From an uncultured Oscillospiraceae bacterium (GTDB taxonomy: Bacteria; Bacillota; Clostridia; Oscillospirales; Oscillospiraceae): a stretch of DNA of 40,788 nucleotides. The position numbers were made by a program, and so were the translations under genes. Numbering within the stretch: position 1 is the first letter of the stretch; each line of letters begins with the position of its first letter. The notes under the pieces are model-generated. The model worked only from the letters and a program-made list of their open reading frames with translations, made no database searches and had not been told where the DNA came from. This document shows, piece by piece, positions 1 through 9,444 of this stretch. The stretch is taken from positions 1 to 40,788 of the forward strand of contig CAKUEI010000003.1 in assembly GCA_934646175.1 (NCBI GenBank), read 5' to 3'.

Positions 1-383
1 GTTGCCGTTACGTTTTCGGCAAAATAATGGCCGTAATCCAGCTTCAGCCGGACGCGCAGCCGGTACCAGCTATCGTTTACAAGGCTGGTCCCGCCTTCTT
101 CATAGAGATAGCCGGCGGAAGCGGTGCAGCCCTCGGCGGCCACGCGGTTCCAGTAGAAGGTATCCGCAAAGCTGCTGTCAAACAGGCTGTCGCTGTCGAT
201 GAAGTATGGTTCGTTGCTGTCCACCGTCGGGGCGGTCAAAGCACTGCCGACCACAGGGGGCGTGACGCTGAGGGTGACCTGGCTGACCTCCTTCGGCGGT
301 TCATAGGCCGCTTCCGCCGTCCCCGGCAGCAGCGCAAGGCACAGGCACAGGGCCAGCAGAATGCCCGTCATTTGTTTCTTCAT
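1..383 (-). CDS. Secreted protein, N-terminal fragment (runs off window)
   Basis: Reading the minus strand from an ATG at 383 gives an uninterrupted frame to the window edge (127 codons), so only the N-terminus is present. It begins MKKQMTGILLALCLCLALL and continues PGTAEAAYEPP, a textbook Sec signal peptide with likely cleavage after AEA (about residue 25). The mature part (VTLSVTPPVVGSALTAP and onward) looks like the beta-rich repeat modules of clostridial surface proteins, but I cannot name a family. A GAGAGGA ribosome site precedes the ATG. It is divergent from the HTH regulator at 572. Export is well supported; function is unknown. Confidence 0.75.
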   Translation of the reverse strand, partial: MKKQMTGILLALCLCLALLPGTAEAAYEPPKEVSQVTLSVTPPVVGSALTAPTVDSNEPYFIDSDSLFDSSFADTFYWNRVAAEGCTASAGYLYEEGGTSLVNDSWYRLRVRLKLDYGHYFAENVTA

Positions 384-505
384 GCTGGAATCCTCTCTTT
401 CCGGAGACCGGATACGGATGGCTTGGCCTCCATTTGCATTGTAACGGAAATCTATGAACTGTTCACCGGATATTCCCGTTTTGTCATGGCCAGGGCGGAA
501 ACCGC

Positions 506-534
506 TTTCCTTTTTTTACCGTATCCCTTATAAT
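506..534 (+). promoter_or_regulatory. Putative sigma-A promoter for the HTH regulator
   Basis: TATAAT at 529-534 with a weak TTTCCT 17 bases upstream, 38 bases before the ATG at 572. The -10 is perfect; the -35 is poor, so an activator or a UP element may be needed. Confidence 0.45.
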
Positions 535-571
535 GAAGCTGAAAACAAGAAGCGATGGGGGCGGGGCAGCC

Positions 572-2180
572 ATGTTCAAAGATCAACTCAACGCCTATAT
601 GGAAGAGCTGGGATGCTCCGGGCGGGAGCTGTCCGAGGCCAGCGGCCTTTCCACTGCGACGGTCAGCCGCTACCGCAGTGGGGAACGCAAGCCAGAAAGC
701 GAGTCAGAGCGTGCAAAGCTCATCTGCGGCATTGCGCTGCTTGCCGCCGCGCGGGGCGTTTCCTCTTTGACAGAAGAGGCCGTGGCGGCCTCCTTCCGTC
801 CCTTTTTCTCCGGCGGAAGTTTTGACGCGGAGCACCTGCGGAATAACCTCAACTGCCTGTTCACGACCTTTTCCATCAGCAACTCTGATTTGGCCCGCAG
901 CACCAACTACGATGCCTCGTATCTCTCCCGCATCCGCAGCGGCCAGCGCCGGCTCGCGGACCCGGATCGGTTCGTTTCCGCTGTGGCCGGCTTTGTGCTC
1001 CGACGCTGCGATGGGACATCGGACCGCCGCGTGCTTGCGGAGCTGATCGGCGCAGAAGAGGCGGAGCAGGAGGAAGAGGCCCTTTCCCGGTGCCTGATCC
1101 GGTGGCTGAGCGGACGCAGTGCCGCGCAAAGCGGCGACGTGTCCTCTTTCCTGAAGCGCCTGGACGAGTTCGACCTCAATGAATATATCCGCACCATTCA
1201 TTTCGACGCGCTGAAGGTTCCCTCTTCGCCCTTCCAACTCCCCCTGCACAAAACCTATTACGGATTGGAGGAGATGAAAGCCGGCGAGCTGGACTTCCTC
1301 AAGGCGACGGTGCTGGGGAAATCCCTCGATCCGGTCTTTCTGTGCAGCGACATGCCCATGGACGACATGGCGGAGGACCGGGAGTTCAAAAAGAAATACC
1401 TGTTCGGCCTTGCCATGATGCTGAAAAAGGGCCTGCATCTGGATGTGGTGCACAATCTGGACCGCCCGTTTCATGAGCTGATGCTGGGGCTGGAGGGGTG
1501 GATCCCCCTTTATATGACCGGGCAGGTCTCACCCTATTACCTCAAGGGCGTGCAAAATAACGTCTACTGCCACTTTCTCAATGTCTCCGGCAGCGCCGCC
1601 CTTTCCGGCGAGTGCATCGCCGGGGCCCACAGACAGGGCCGCTATGAGCTGGTCAAAGGGCGGGAGGCTTTGCGCTATTTCCGCGACCGGGCCGCGCATC
1701 CGTCTGCTGGCTGCGCCTCCGCTGGGGACGCTGTCAGAGAAAAGCCTGCGTGCCATGCTGCATTCCCGCTCTCTGCCGGAGGAGCTGGAAAAGCGCATTC
1801 TCGACCACGCCGCGGCCCAGCGGGTGCGCTTGGAAACGGTGCTGACCCACAGCAGCGTTATGGACCGATTCCCAGCGCTGAGCCGGGAGGAATTTGACCG
1901 CTATCCGCCTTCCCTTCCCCTTTCCATGCTGTTCCCCGGGCGGGACGTGCGGTATACCTACGAGGAGTATGTCCGCCATTGGGAGGAGACCCGCGCTTAC
2001 GCGCAGACCCATGAGAACTACATCGTCCGCGCCTGCAACGCGGACTTCCGCAATATCTCCATTTCCGTCCATGCCTCCCAGTGGGCCATGGTGTCCAAAA
2101 GCAATTCACCTGCCATCCACTTTGTGATCCGTTATCCCAAGCTCCGCAGCGCGATCGAGGCATTTCTGGAAGAGTCGTGA
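572..2180 (+). pseudogene. Regulator with two helix-turn-helix segments, interrupted by a +1 frameshift
   Basis: The protein starts MFKDQLNAYMEELGCSG. It has an XRE-like helix-turn-helix at residues about 1-45 (GLSTATVSRYRSGERKP) and a second similar unit at about 88-130 (STNYDASYLSRIRSGQRR). A long helical region follows, of the kind seen in large clostridial transcriptional regulators. The first frame is convincing to about nt 1690 (YELVKGREALRYFRDRA), then becomes nonsense that ends at 1897. From about nt 1695 the +1 frame is convincing (LLAAPPLGTLSEKSLRAMLH and onward) to the stop at 2180. One extra base, or two missing, in the GC-rich stretch near 1685-1705 would explain this. It is either a real disabling mutation or a sequencing error. 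Target and ligand are unknown; it is divergent from the secreted protein at 383. Confidence 0.7.
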
Positions 2181-2224
2181 TCCCGCCGGTCTTTTTCATG
2201 TAGGACCAGCATGTGGAGGGAGGC

Positions 2225-2260
2225 AAAAAGCCTTGTGAGAGTGCTCTCACAAGGCTTTTT
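2225..2260. terminator. Bidirectional intrinsic terminator
   Basis: A perfect 17-bp inverted repeat (2225-2241 with 2244-2260) with A5 on one side and T5 on the other. It sits between the convergent HTH regulator and the giant SLH protein and can stop transcripts from both. Confidence 0.9.
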
Positions 2261-2294
2261 GCGTTTCGTTTCCATGAAACCGGGGTTCCGGTGG

Positions 2295-5200
2295 TTACTT
2301 TGCCAGATAGCGATACAGGAAGGTCACCATCTGACCGCGGGTGCAGGTCTCATCCGGTGCGAAGGTCGTGTCGGTAGCACCCTTGGTGATGCCCTGCTGG
2401 AAGGCCCAGGCAACGGCATCTCTGTAGTAGACATCCGTCTCCACATCGGTGAAGGACGTGCTTCCCGTCACAGCCGGGGACTTGGCGCTCCGATACAGGA
2501 ATGCCGCCATCTGACCGCGGGCGCAGATCTCATCCGGGCTGAAGGTGGTATCCGTGGTGCCCGTAGTAATGCCGTTCTCGATGGCCCACAGCAGCGCCTT
2601 GTAGTAATAGGCATCGGCCTTTACATCGGTAAACGAATTGGTCTTTCCCGTCGGCTCCGGAGAACCGGCAGCACGCCAGAGGAAGGTCACCATCTGGCCG
2701 CGGGTGCAGCCTTCGTTGGGACTAAAGGTTGTATCCGTAGTGCCGTTGGTGATGCCCTGCTCCACCGCCCACTTCACCGCGTCGCAGTAATAATCGCTCA
2801 CTTTGATATCGGCGAAGGGAAGTCCGGTGTTCAGCTTGGCGAATGCCGCTTCCGCTTCGGTCAGTACATTATAGTTGCTGACCAGCTTCTTCTGGGCATC
2901 CGTCAGCTTGTCATAGGCGCTGCGGGCAGCCTTGATTTGATCGCCGCTGTCCTTGGTGACCGTGCCGATGGCAGAGATCAGGCCGATGACCTCGCTGGCC
3001 GCCTTCTGATCGGCATCACTCGCTGTATCAGCGCTTACAGGGGTCACATCCGCTGCTTGCAGCCACTTGTTGTGCAGAGTGCCGTCACCCAGGCCGGGGT
3101 AATCGGGATCCGCCCAGTCCTCAACTTCATAGGCGTAATCATCCACATAGTGCCATACAACGGCATCACCGTCGAACAGCGTCCAATCGTTCAGGCCACG
3201 GTTGGGGTGGCTTCCATTAACTGTGTACATCCAGCCGGAGTTTGCACCGTTGTCCATTTCGGAAAGTGTATATCCGCCGCAGGAGGAAGGAGCGGTAATG
3301 GCGGAAATGTAGTTGTTTTCCAGGCCAGTATAGCTCAGTCCTGCATCACTCATGGCCTGTGCAAACAGAGTGCCCACAGTGGCATTCTTGTCCAGTGTGT
3401 AAGTGGTAGTTCTGATCCAAGTGACATATTCTGCGCCATTATAACCAGACACGCCCTTGCTCAGCTCCACGGCACTCTTTGCTTTGGTGGAACCGATCAG
3501 GCGGAACGTAACCCTGATCTTGTTCTCTGCGGGAGGCGTCGTGGGAGTGCTGGGATTCTTCAGGTTGGCCAATTTTGCCTCAGCAGCGGTGAGCGTGCCC
3601 TCGTTGGTGACCAGCGCCTTCTGGGTGTCGGTCAGGGCGTTGTAGGCAGCCCGGGCATCCTTGATGGCCTGCTCCTTGTCCAGCGTGACATCGCCGATGG
3701 CGCCGATAGCCGCGGTAACGGCGGCAGCGGCCTGCTGGTTGGCAGCATCGGCTGCCTCCTGCTCCGTCAGGGCGGTGAGCACCACATTGGAGATGCGGCC
3801 CATGTCGGCTCCAGAATCGCTGTAAGCGTCCTTGCTAAAGGTCAGGGCCAAGGTGTAGGTCCCCTTAGACAGCATCTTTTTCACATCGCCGCTGTTGCTG
3901 CCGCTGATGCCGTTGACCAGCGTCTCGTCCCCCAGCTTGACGGTCATCTTGTCACATCCAGCTTCGGAAGAGACCTCGTAGTGGAACTCCAACATTCCGC
4001 CATAGGTCAGGGTGAAGGTAACGGAGCTTGTGGACTCGCTGTTTCCTTTGCCCTGATTGCTGCTTTCCAGATAGGTTTTTTCTGTATTCCAAGCCCAGGG
4101 ATAGCTTCCGGTATCGCTCATCGTGATGTTGGAAGCGTTTGTCGTTGTCGTGGGCAGGGTCATGCCGGACAGACGGTCATCATTCCATTCGGTGACCAGT
4201 TCCTTGCAGACGGTGCAGGTGTAGGTCTTGTAGGCGGGGTACACGGTGACATCGTCACCCTTGGTGTGCCCGGTGGCGTCCACATAGTCCGTCACATAGG
4301 TCTCGCCGCAGTTGGTGCAGGTATAGGTGGTATAGCCCCGCTCGGTGCAGGTGGGGGCGGTGACGGTGGAATGCCCATCGGAGGTGTGCGGGGTCACATC
4401 GGTCTGCCAGGCCAGCGCGGGATAGCCGTTGCAGATGAGCTGGAAGCCGTCGCCCAGCTCCGCGCTCTTCATGGCGGCCTCGGTGAGCACCTGCGCCTTG
4501 TCGTCCTCGGTGAGGGCATAGCACAGGGTGACGGTGCCGTTCACAGAACCGGCAAAGCCCTTGCCGCCGGTGACGGTGCCCACATTGTAGCAGGAGGAAA
4601 CATTGCCGCCGGTCTTGCCGATCACGCCGCCCACATTAGCGCCGGTACCGGTGACCGCGCCGGTGTTATAGCAGTTGGTGACGGTACCGCTATAGGTGGT
4701 GCCGCCCAGAATGCCGCCCACCTCGCTGGCTCCGGTGATGGCGCCGGTATTGTAGCATCCGGTAACGGCGGTGGTGTTGCTCAGCGTTCCACCCACGATG
4801 CCGCCCACCTGCTTGCCGCTCTCGGCGGTGACGGCGCCGCGGTTCACGCAGTTGATGATCTGGGCATTGTTGTACATGTAGCCCGCAATGCCGCCGATGT
4901 TGGTCTTACCGCTGCCGGTGACGGTGATGGCAACATTGCTGACGCAGTCGGTGATCTTGCCGCTCTGCAGGTAACTGACGATGCCGCCCACGCTGCCGTT
5001 CGCGGTGTTCAGCACGCCGGACACGGTGAGGTTCTTGATCTCGGACGCGCCGCCCACAGTGCCGAACAAGCCCGTCACGGCGTTCAGGCCGGAGATCTCA
5101 TGGCCTGCGCCGTCCAGCGTGAAGACATAGGAGGAGCCAGTGGTGTTGATGGCGGTCCAGGGATAGTCGCCCAGATCAATGTCGTTGGCCAGCTTGGCGG

Positions 5201-8200
5201 AGAACGTGTTCATGGTCTTGTCCGCCACCTTGGCGCTCAGCCATGCCAGCTCCGCGCCGGTTTTGACCACATACACATCGCCATCCTTCTGGGGTTCGGT
5301 GGTGGTGATGCCGTCCCAAGTGCCCGCGGGGGCGGACTGCATGGAAACGGTGAATTCCTTATTCTCCGCCGTCACAGCCACGGAACCGGTGGTGTAGCGG
5401 TAGCCCGCGGCGTTGATGGTGTAGGTATAGGTCTCTGCCAGAGCCTTAAAGCTGCCGTCCTCGGCCACGGTGACCACATTGCCGTCGGCATCCTTCAGGG
5501 TGATGGTCACTTTGCTGCGATCAATGGCCGTACTCTTCTCATCCTGGAAGGTGAGCTTCCCGGTGATAAAGTCGGTCTTCGCCAGAGAAATGGTGATGTT
5601 CCCGGGCAGACGGCTGAGGTAGCCGACCACATTGGGTGCATTAAACTGGGGGTTGGTACCCACTGCATAGGTGATGCCGCGATGGGTGGGGACGCCGGCA
5701 AAGCCGCCCTGAAGCAGCAGACCGGCAGTCAGGCTGTAGGAAGTTCCATCCCAGTACTTGGGAATGGTGATTGCGATCCGCTGACGGACAGGGTTGCTGC
5801 TGAAGTCGTACACACCAAATGGGCTGCCGGGATCAGAGTTGAAAATCGTACCGTCCTCGCCCTGATAGTGGAGTTTGAAATTGAAGTTATACACTCCGGA
5901 GAGCTTCTCCTTGGGGTTCAGCAGGCCGGAGAACTGGAGGTACACGGTGTCGCCGGCCTTGATGTTGGCTTTGGCCTCCTCCGTCAGCTCCTTGCCATCT
6001 TTATCCACCAGCTGATAGCTGACCTTGCGGGCGGTAACGACCTGATAATTGGCCACGCCGTTTTTCTCCACCTTGATGATGTGCCGCCCGGTGGTCAGGC
6101 CGGACACGGTGACCGTGCCGTCCTCCGCCACGGTGACGCCGTTGGAGGTGAAGCCGCTGAAGGTCATCTTGCCGCTGACGGTGGAACGGGCCACGGTAAC
6201 GGTGCAGCCGCTCTCGGGCTTGAAGGAGTACTCCGCCCCCGCGTCCTCCAGATAGAACAGGATATCGTGCTCGGCATCCAGGTTCTTCTGTTCGTCCTTG
6301 GTGATGTTGGCATCCATACGGTCCATCTGCATATTGGTCTGAATGCCGGTGCCGTCTGCGCCAACGGTGACCACAAACACGCCGGTGCACTCCGGCCAGA
6401 TGGCGGACATACGGGGATCCTCGTTCTTGCGGCCATATGCCAGAGGATAACTCATGGCGTCATAGGTGACCAGCACGATGGCGGTGCCCGCCTTGTTGGC
6501 GGTCATGGTGGCCACATTGCTGTTGTTTGCGTTGGGGGTGATGGTCACCACATCGCTGGGGCTGCCGTCGGCACTGATGACCTGGTAGTGCATATCAGGC
6601 AGAGCAACCTTACCGTTCATGGTGCTCTCGATGGCGAACCAGTTTCGGAAGGAATTCAGCTCGAAGGTCTCGCCCACGGCCATGTTCTTATAGCCCGCGG
6701 CGTTGATGTTCAGATAGATGTCTGCGCGGTCATAGCTGTTTGCGCTGAAATCGTTGATAACCGTATCCTTGTTGAAGGAATTGTTACCGATGTACAGGTC
6801 CTCTTTGGTGACATTGATGGTCTCCCCATTCGACCATCTCTTGTAGTTCCAATAGGTCACACCGTCGGGATTCTGCACGCGGTAAAAATAATCCGTGTTC
6901 TTGTCAAAGTGATAGGTGACCGTCACCTTGCCGTCCGCCGTGGTAGGGGCGGTGAAAGGCTGTGCATAGGTGTAAACATAGTACTTTGCCAGTGTGCCCG
7001 CCGTGATGGTGGAGCCCGCCGGCGCGGTGAAGGTCACCGCAACAAACTCCTTGCAGGTGGCGTCGAGGTCGTCATTCATAGTCGGCGTTTCGGTGACCGT
7101 CGCGGCGCTGTAAGTGGGGTGTTTCTCCCCATCGGGGGTCACAGTGGCGGTGACGGTGTCGCCCACCACAAAGATGCAGGTGAGGTAGGTATGTTCCCAA
7201 CTCTGACCCTTGCTGTCTACAGTAGAACCAATCTGCGACGGACGTTCATTGCCGTTCGCATCTTTCACGGTCACATCCAGGGTATAGTCCGTGTCCTTCA
7301 CCCAGCCGCTGTTGGTGGTAATCCGGTAGATGCGCTGGATCTTGTACTCCGTGCTCTGCCCCTCGGCCACGGTGATCTTCACGCCGCCGTTGCAGTCGCC
7401 GTTTGCGTCATAGCCCTCGACCCAGTAATCCCCGGCGGCCAGCGTCAGAGTGTACTTGCCGTCGGCAGCGGTCTTGCCGGCCAACAGATCGGTCTTGCCC
7501 TTGGTGCCGCCGGTGTAGGTGTACAGCTTCAGGGACTTCACCTGCGCGTCGTGCAGCCCGGACAGGGTCAATGTCGCCATGGTGGGGTCCTGTGCCATGG
7601 GCACCGTTACGGTATAAGTTTTGGTGAGTGCGGTATCACCATCACCGTGGGTAACGGTGATGGTCAGGACATTGTCCTGACCGGGAACCATGGTGTTAAA
7701 GCTTTGCACAGACTGAGTGGAAAAGTCCTTTTCGTTCGTGCCGTTCAGCTTTGCTTTGATCGTTGCATTGCTGTCAGCGGCAGTCAAGGTGACCATCAGA
7801 AGCGTCTTTGTAAAGTCGCTGCGGAACACTCGTTCTGCGGAAGTATAGCTCAAAACTTCGGGAGAAAACTTCGGAGTAAGCGCCAATTCTACCTGATCAA
7901 AGCCCGTGGCAGCATAGCCTTTCACCACAAGACTGCTCAGTGCACACGGATCCGCTTCCGTGGCATTGGTGTCCGCGACCACCTTAGTCAGGGACATAAC
8001 CAAAGGATTGCTCTCGCTATTCTTATATGCGGTCAGGTAAGAGGTCCCCTCGTCAGCGGGCATAGTGAGGGTCACTTTTCCGGTTTCATCGGTGACCGCA
8101 TTTTCAATTGCAGTTACCTCGCCTGTGGTGCTGTTGACCCATGCCAGCTGCGCACCTTTGACAATGGAACCGGCAGCGTGCATGGCTTCGGCATCACGGT

Positions 8201-8834
8201 ACAGATAGCCGCCCATGTAGGAAGTACTCTTTAAAACCAAGTCTACTGTTGCAGCGGGCTTTGCGACAATGGTATCTGTAAACACGCCGCCCTGGCAGAA
8301 CCACGCAAGATTGTCTGAATAACTTTCAGCATCCTGATAAGCAAAAAATTCCAGATCGTCATTGTCTACAACAGCCTGTGTGGTAACGGTGGTGCCGTTG
8401 TAGCCGCCAAAGGAGGACGCTGTTCCGTCATGGGGATAGGCACCGTTGAGGGTAAAGCCATTCGCGTTGGTTGTAGTGCTAAACAGCTTGGTTACAAAGC
8501 CGGAAGAACTGAGTTCCAAATAATCTGCTTTGTTGGCCGCAGTGAAAGCATCCCCATAAATGGTCTCATGCGCCTTCACCAGCACATCCAATGCGGATAC
8601 GCCGTTGGTGACGCTGTCGGTATAGCCGAAGTTCTCGGCCTCCTTACTGCTGACTTCTACGTCAAATTGTGGGGCACAGAGAAAAGCGCCCGCGGCCTGC
8701 GCGGTGAAATTCACCGTTGCGGTGGTTTCCTGTGCAGGCGTAGTCGGTGCCTCGTTATCTGCCAGCGCAGTAGCGGGCAGTAGGCCCAGCAGCATAACGC
8801 AGGTCAGAAGCAGAGACAATACTCGTTTCTTCAT
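2295..8834 (-). CDS. Giant secreted SLH-anchored protein with transcobalamin-like (DUF4430-type) modules, under cobalamin riboswitch control
   Basis: 2,179 residues. Residues 1-25 are a Sec signal peptide (cleavage after ATALA). Residues about 40-190 (VSALDVLVKAHETIYGD; later LNGAYPHDG, VVDNDDLEFFAYQD) have the look of a DUF4430/transcobalamin-C-terminal-like domain. A cadherin-like beta-sandwich (about 305-410) and several carboxypeptidase-regulatory/Ig-like segments follow. GLUG-type repeats span about 1245-1430 (repeated VGGIxG and CYNTGAITG). Next come a CxxC-containing segment (YTCTNCGETY) and FIVAR-like helices (AYNALTDTQKALV). A clear DUF4430 lies at about 1771-1900 (IRVTFRLIGSTKAK; NSGWMYTVNGSHPN; GDAVVWHYVDDY). 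Three SLH domains fill about 2000-2179 (FADIKVSDYYCDAVKWA; TFSPNEGCTRGQMVTFLWR), which bind cell-wall secondary polymer. The gene is monocistronic and follows a cobalamin riboswitch with its own terminator. DUF4430 is related to the C-terminal domain of transcobalamin/intrinsic factor, so surface B12 or corrinoid binding is the inferred role; it is not proven. Adhesion is the alternative. Confidence 0.88.
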   Translation of the reverse strand: MKKRVLSLLLTCVMLLGLLPATALADNEAPTTPAQETTATVNFTAQAAGAFLCAPQFDVEVSSKEAENFGYTDSVTNGVSALDVLVKAHETIYGDAFTAANKADYLELSSSGFVTKLFSTTTNANGFTLNGAYPHDGTASSFGGYNGTTVTTQAVVDNDDLEFFAYQDAESYSDNLAWFCQGGVFTDTIVAKPAATVDLVLKSTSYMGGYLYRDAEAMHAAGSIVKGAQLAWVNSTTGEVTAIENAVTDETGKVTLTMPADEGTSYLTAYKNSESNPLVMSLTKVVADTNATEADPCALSSLVVKGYAATGFDQVELALTPKFSPEVLSYTSAERVFRSDFTKTLLMVTLTAADSNATIKAKLNGTNEKDFSTQSVQSFNTMVPGQDNVLTITVTHGDGDTALTKTYTVTVPMAQDPTMATLTLSGLHDAQVKSLKLYTYTGGTKGKTDLLAGKTAADGKYTLTLAAGDYWVEGYDANGDCNGGVKITVAEGQSTEYKIQRIYRITTNSGWVKDTDYTLDVTVKDANGNERPSQIGSTVDSKGQSWEHTYLTCIFVVGDTVTATVTPDGEKHPTYSAATVTETPTMNDDLDATCKEFVAVTFTAPAGSTITAGTLAKYYVYTYAQPFTAPTTADGKVTVTYHFDKNTDYFYRVQNPDGVTYWNYKRWSNGETINVTKEDLYIGNNSFNKDTVINDFSANSYDRADIYLNINAAGYKNMAVGETFELNSFRNWFAIESTMNGKVALPDMHYQVISADGSPSDVVTITPNANNSNVATMTANKAGTAIVLVTYDAMSYPLAYGRKNEDPRMSAIWPECTGVFVVTVGADGTGIQTNMQMDRMDANITKDEQKNLDAEHDILFYLEDAGAEYSFKPESGCTVTVARSTVSGKMTFSGFTSNGVTVAEDGTVTVSGLTTGRHIIKVEKNGVANYQVVTARKVSYQLVDKDGKELTEEAKANIKAGDTVYLQFSGLLNPKEKLSGVYNFNFKLHYQGEDGTIFNSDPGSPFGVYDFSSNPVRQRIAITIPKYWDGTSYSLTAGLLLQGGFAGVPTHRGITYAVGTNPQFNAPNVVGYLSRLPGNITISLAKTDFITGKLTFQDEKSTAIDRSKVTITLKDADGNVVTVAEDGSFKALAETYTYTINAAGYRYTTGSVAVTAENKEFTVSMQSAPAGTWDGITTTEPQKDGDVYVVKTGAELAWLSAKVADKTMNTFSAKLANDIDLGDYPWTAINTTGSSYVFTLDGAGHEISGLNAVTGLFGTVGGASEIKNLTVSGVLNTANGSVGGIVSYLQSGKITDCVSNVAITVTGSGKTNIGGIAGYMYNNAQIINCVNRGAVTAESGKQVGGIVGGTLSNTTAVTGCYNTGAITGASEVGGILGGTTYSGTVTNCYNTGAVTGTGANVGGVIGKTGGNVSSCYNVGTVTGGKGFAGSVNGTVTLCYALTEDDKAQVLTEAAMKSAELGDGFQLICNGYPALAWQTDVTPHTSDGHSTVTAPTCTERGYTTYTCTNCGETYVTDYVDATGHTKGDDVTVYPAYKTYTCTVCKELVTEWNDDRLSGMTLPTTTTNASNITMSDTGSYPWAWNTEKTYLESSNQGKGNSESTSSVTFTLTYGGMLEFHYEVSSEAGCDKMTVKLGDETLVNGISGSNSGDVKKMLSKGTYTLALTFSKDAYSDSGADMGRISNVVLTALTEQEAADAANQQAAAAVTAAIGAIGDVTLDKEQAIKDARAAYNALTDTQKALVTNEGTLTAAEAKLANLKNPSTPTTPPAENKIRVTFRLIGSTKAKSAVELSKGVSGYNGAEYVTWIRTTTYTLDKNATVGTLFAQAMSDAGLSYTGLENNYISAITAPSSCGGYTLSEMDNGANSGWMYTVNGSHPNRGLNDWTLFDGDAVVWHYVDDYAYEVEDWADPDYPGLGDGTLHNKWLQAADVTPVSADTASDADQKAASEVIGLISAIGTVTKDSGDQIKAARSAYDKLTDAQKKLVSNYNVLTEAEAAFAKLNTGLPFADIKVSDYYCDAVKWAVEQGITNGTTDTTFSPNEGCTRGQMVTFLWRAAGSPEPTGKTNSFTDVKADAYYYKALLWAIENGITTGTTDTTFSPDEICARGQMAAFLYRSAKSPAVTGSTSFTDVETDVYYRDAVAWAFQQGITKGATDTTFAPDETCTRGQMVTFLYRYLAK

Positions 8835-8960
8835 CTGAAAATATCCTTCCTTTCACTCATTTTGGATTCCCGTGGGTGTCTGTTCGTCCTGTCATCGCTC
8901 CTTCCCACAGTGTTCGGTTCCCATCCCAAAACCGGACACTGACACCCGTCCTCATTCCCG

Positions 8961-8998
8961 AAAAAAGAAAAGCGAACACAGCTTCTGTGTCCGCTTTT
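8961..8998 (-). terminator. Riboswitch expression-platform terminator
   Basis: On the minus strand a 14-bp stem with one mismatch (8985-8998 with 8968-8981, loop 8982-8984) is followed by CTTTTTT (8967-8961). It lies between the cobalamin aptamer and the start codon at 8834, as expected for ligand-induced premature termination. Confidence 0.85.
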
Positions 8999-9084
8999 AT
9001 CCCAATCAGGAGGTGAAAGGAATGCGCCAAAGCGCAGCTTCCCTTCATCTGGCATTTTTCAGAGCAGCCCCGTGGAACGGGGAT

Positions 9085-9345
9085 AAGCTCTTAGTAGGTC
9101 TTCTGACTGATGTGTTCAGGCGGCAGCTGGCTGCTATCGCCAACGCATATCCGCCGCCTTCCCAGCTAAGCCATTACGACCGCCAGTGACCTGCTTTCGC
9201 AGAAAACGGGTATGCTCCACACTCACAGCTATAGAATCGCGCGTGGCCAAAGCTTTCGCTCGGGTCAGCAGGCCGCGAAACATGTCCAGGAATTTCACCT
9301 GATTCCCTTGTTTAAGCAAACAAGGATGCGTGTCCGAACCGGAAA
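9085..9345 (-). promoter_or_regulatory. Cobalamin (B12) riboswitch
   Basis: Read on the minus strand, the hallmark blocks appear in order: GGAATCAGGTGAAATTCCTG (about 9304-9285), GGTCACTGGC, then CTGGGAAGGCGGCGG, pairing GCCGCC, and the B12-box-like AGTCAGAAGACCTACT (about 9107-9092). These match the conserved core of the cobalamin riboswitch family. The J3/4 region (TTTCGCGGCC) departs from the usual CCCGCAAC. A terminator follows at 8961-8998 and then the giant SLH gene, so effector binding should switch that gene off. The exact ends are approximate. Confidence 0.9.
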
Positions 9346-9405
9346 ACCGGAGCGGGTCGCGCATTCGCCACAAAAGCCGGATGTGATATGAAATTATAAG
9401 GGCTC

Positions 9406-9444
9406 AAGTCCTTTCGTGAAAACTGTCAGTTTACGAAAGGACTT
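9406..9444 (-). other. 5' hairpin of the riboswitch transcript
   Basis: A perfect 12-bp inverted repeat (9406-9417 with 9433-9444), extendable inward with two bulges. It begins about 6 bases after the predicted transcription start. There is no U tract, so it is unlikely to be a terminator. It may stabilise the 5' end or bind a protein as DNA. Confidence 0.55.

Noticed and set aside
2211..8234. A 2,007-codon open frame on the plus strand
   Set aside because: It is the antisense shadow of the giant SLH gene. It has no ribosome site, no family motifs and a Gly/His/Val/Ile-biased composition typical of the complementary strand of Thr/Ala/Val-rich coding DNA.
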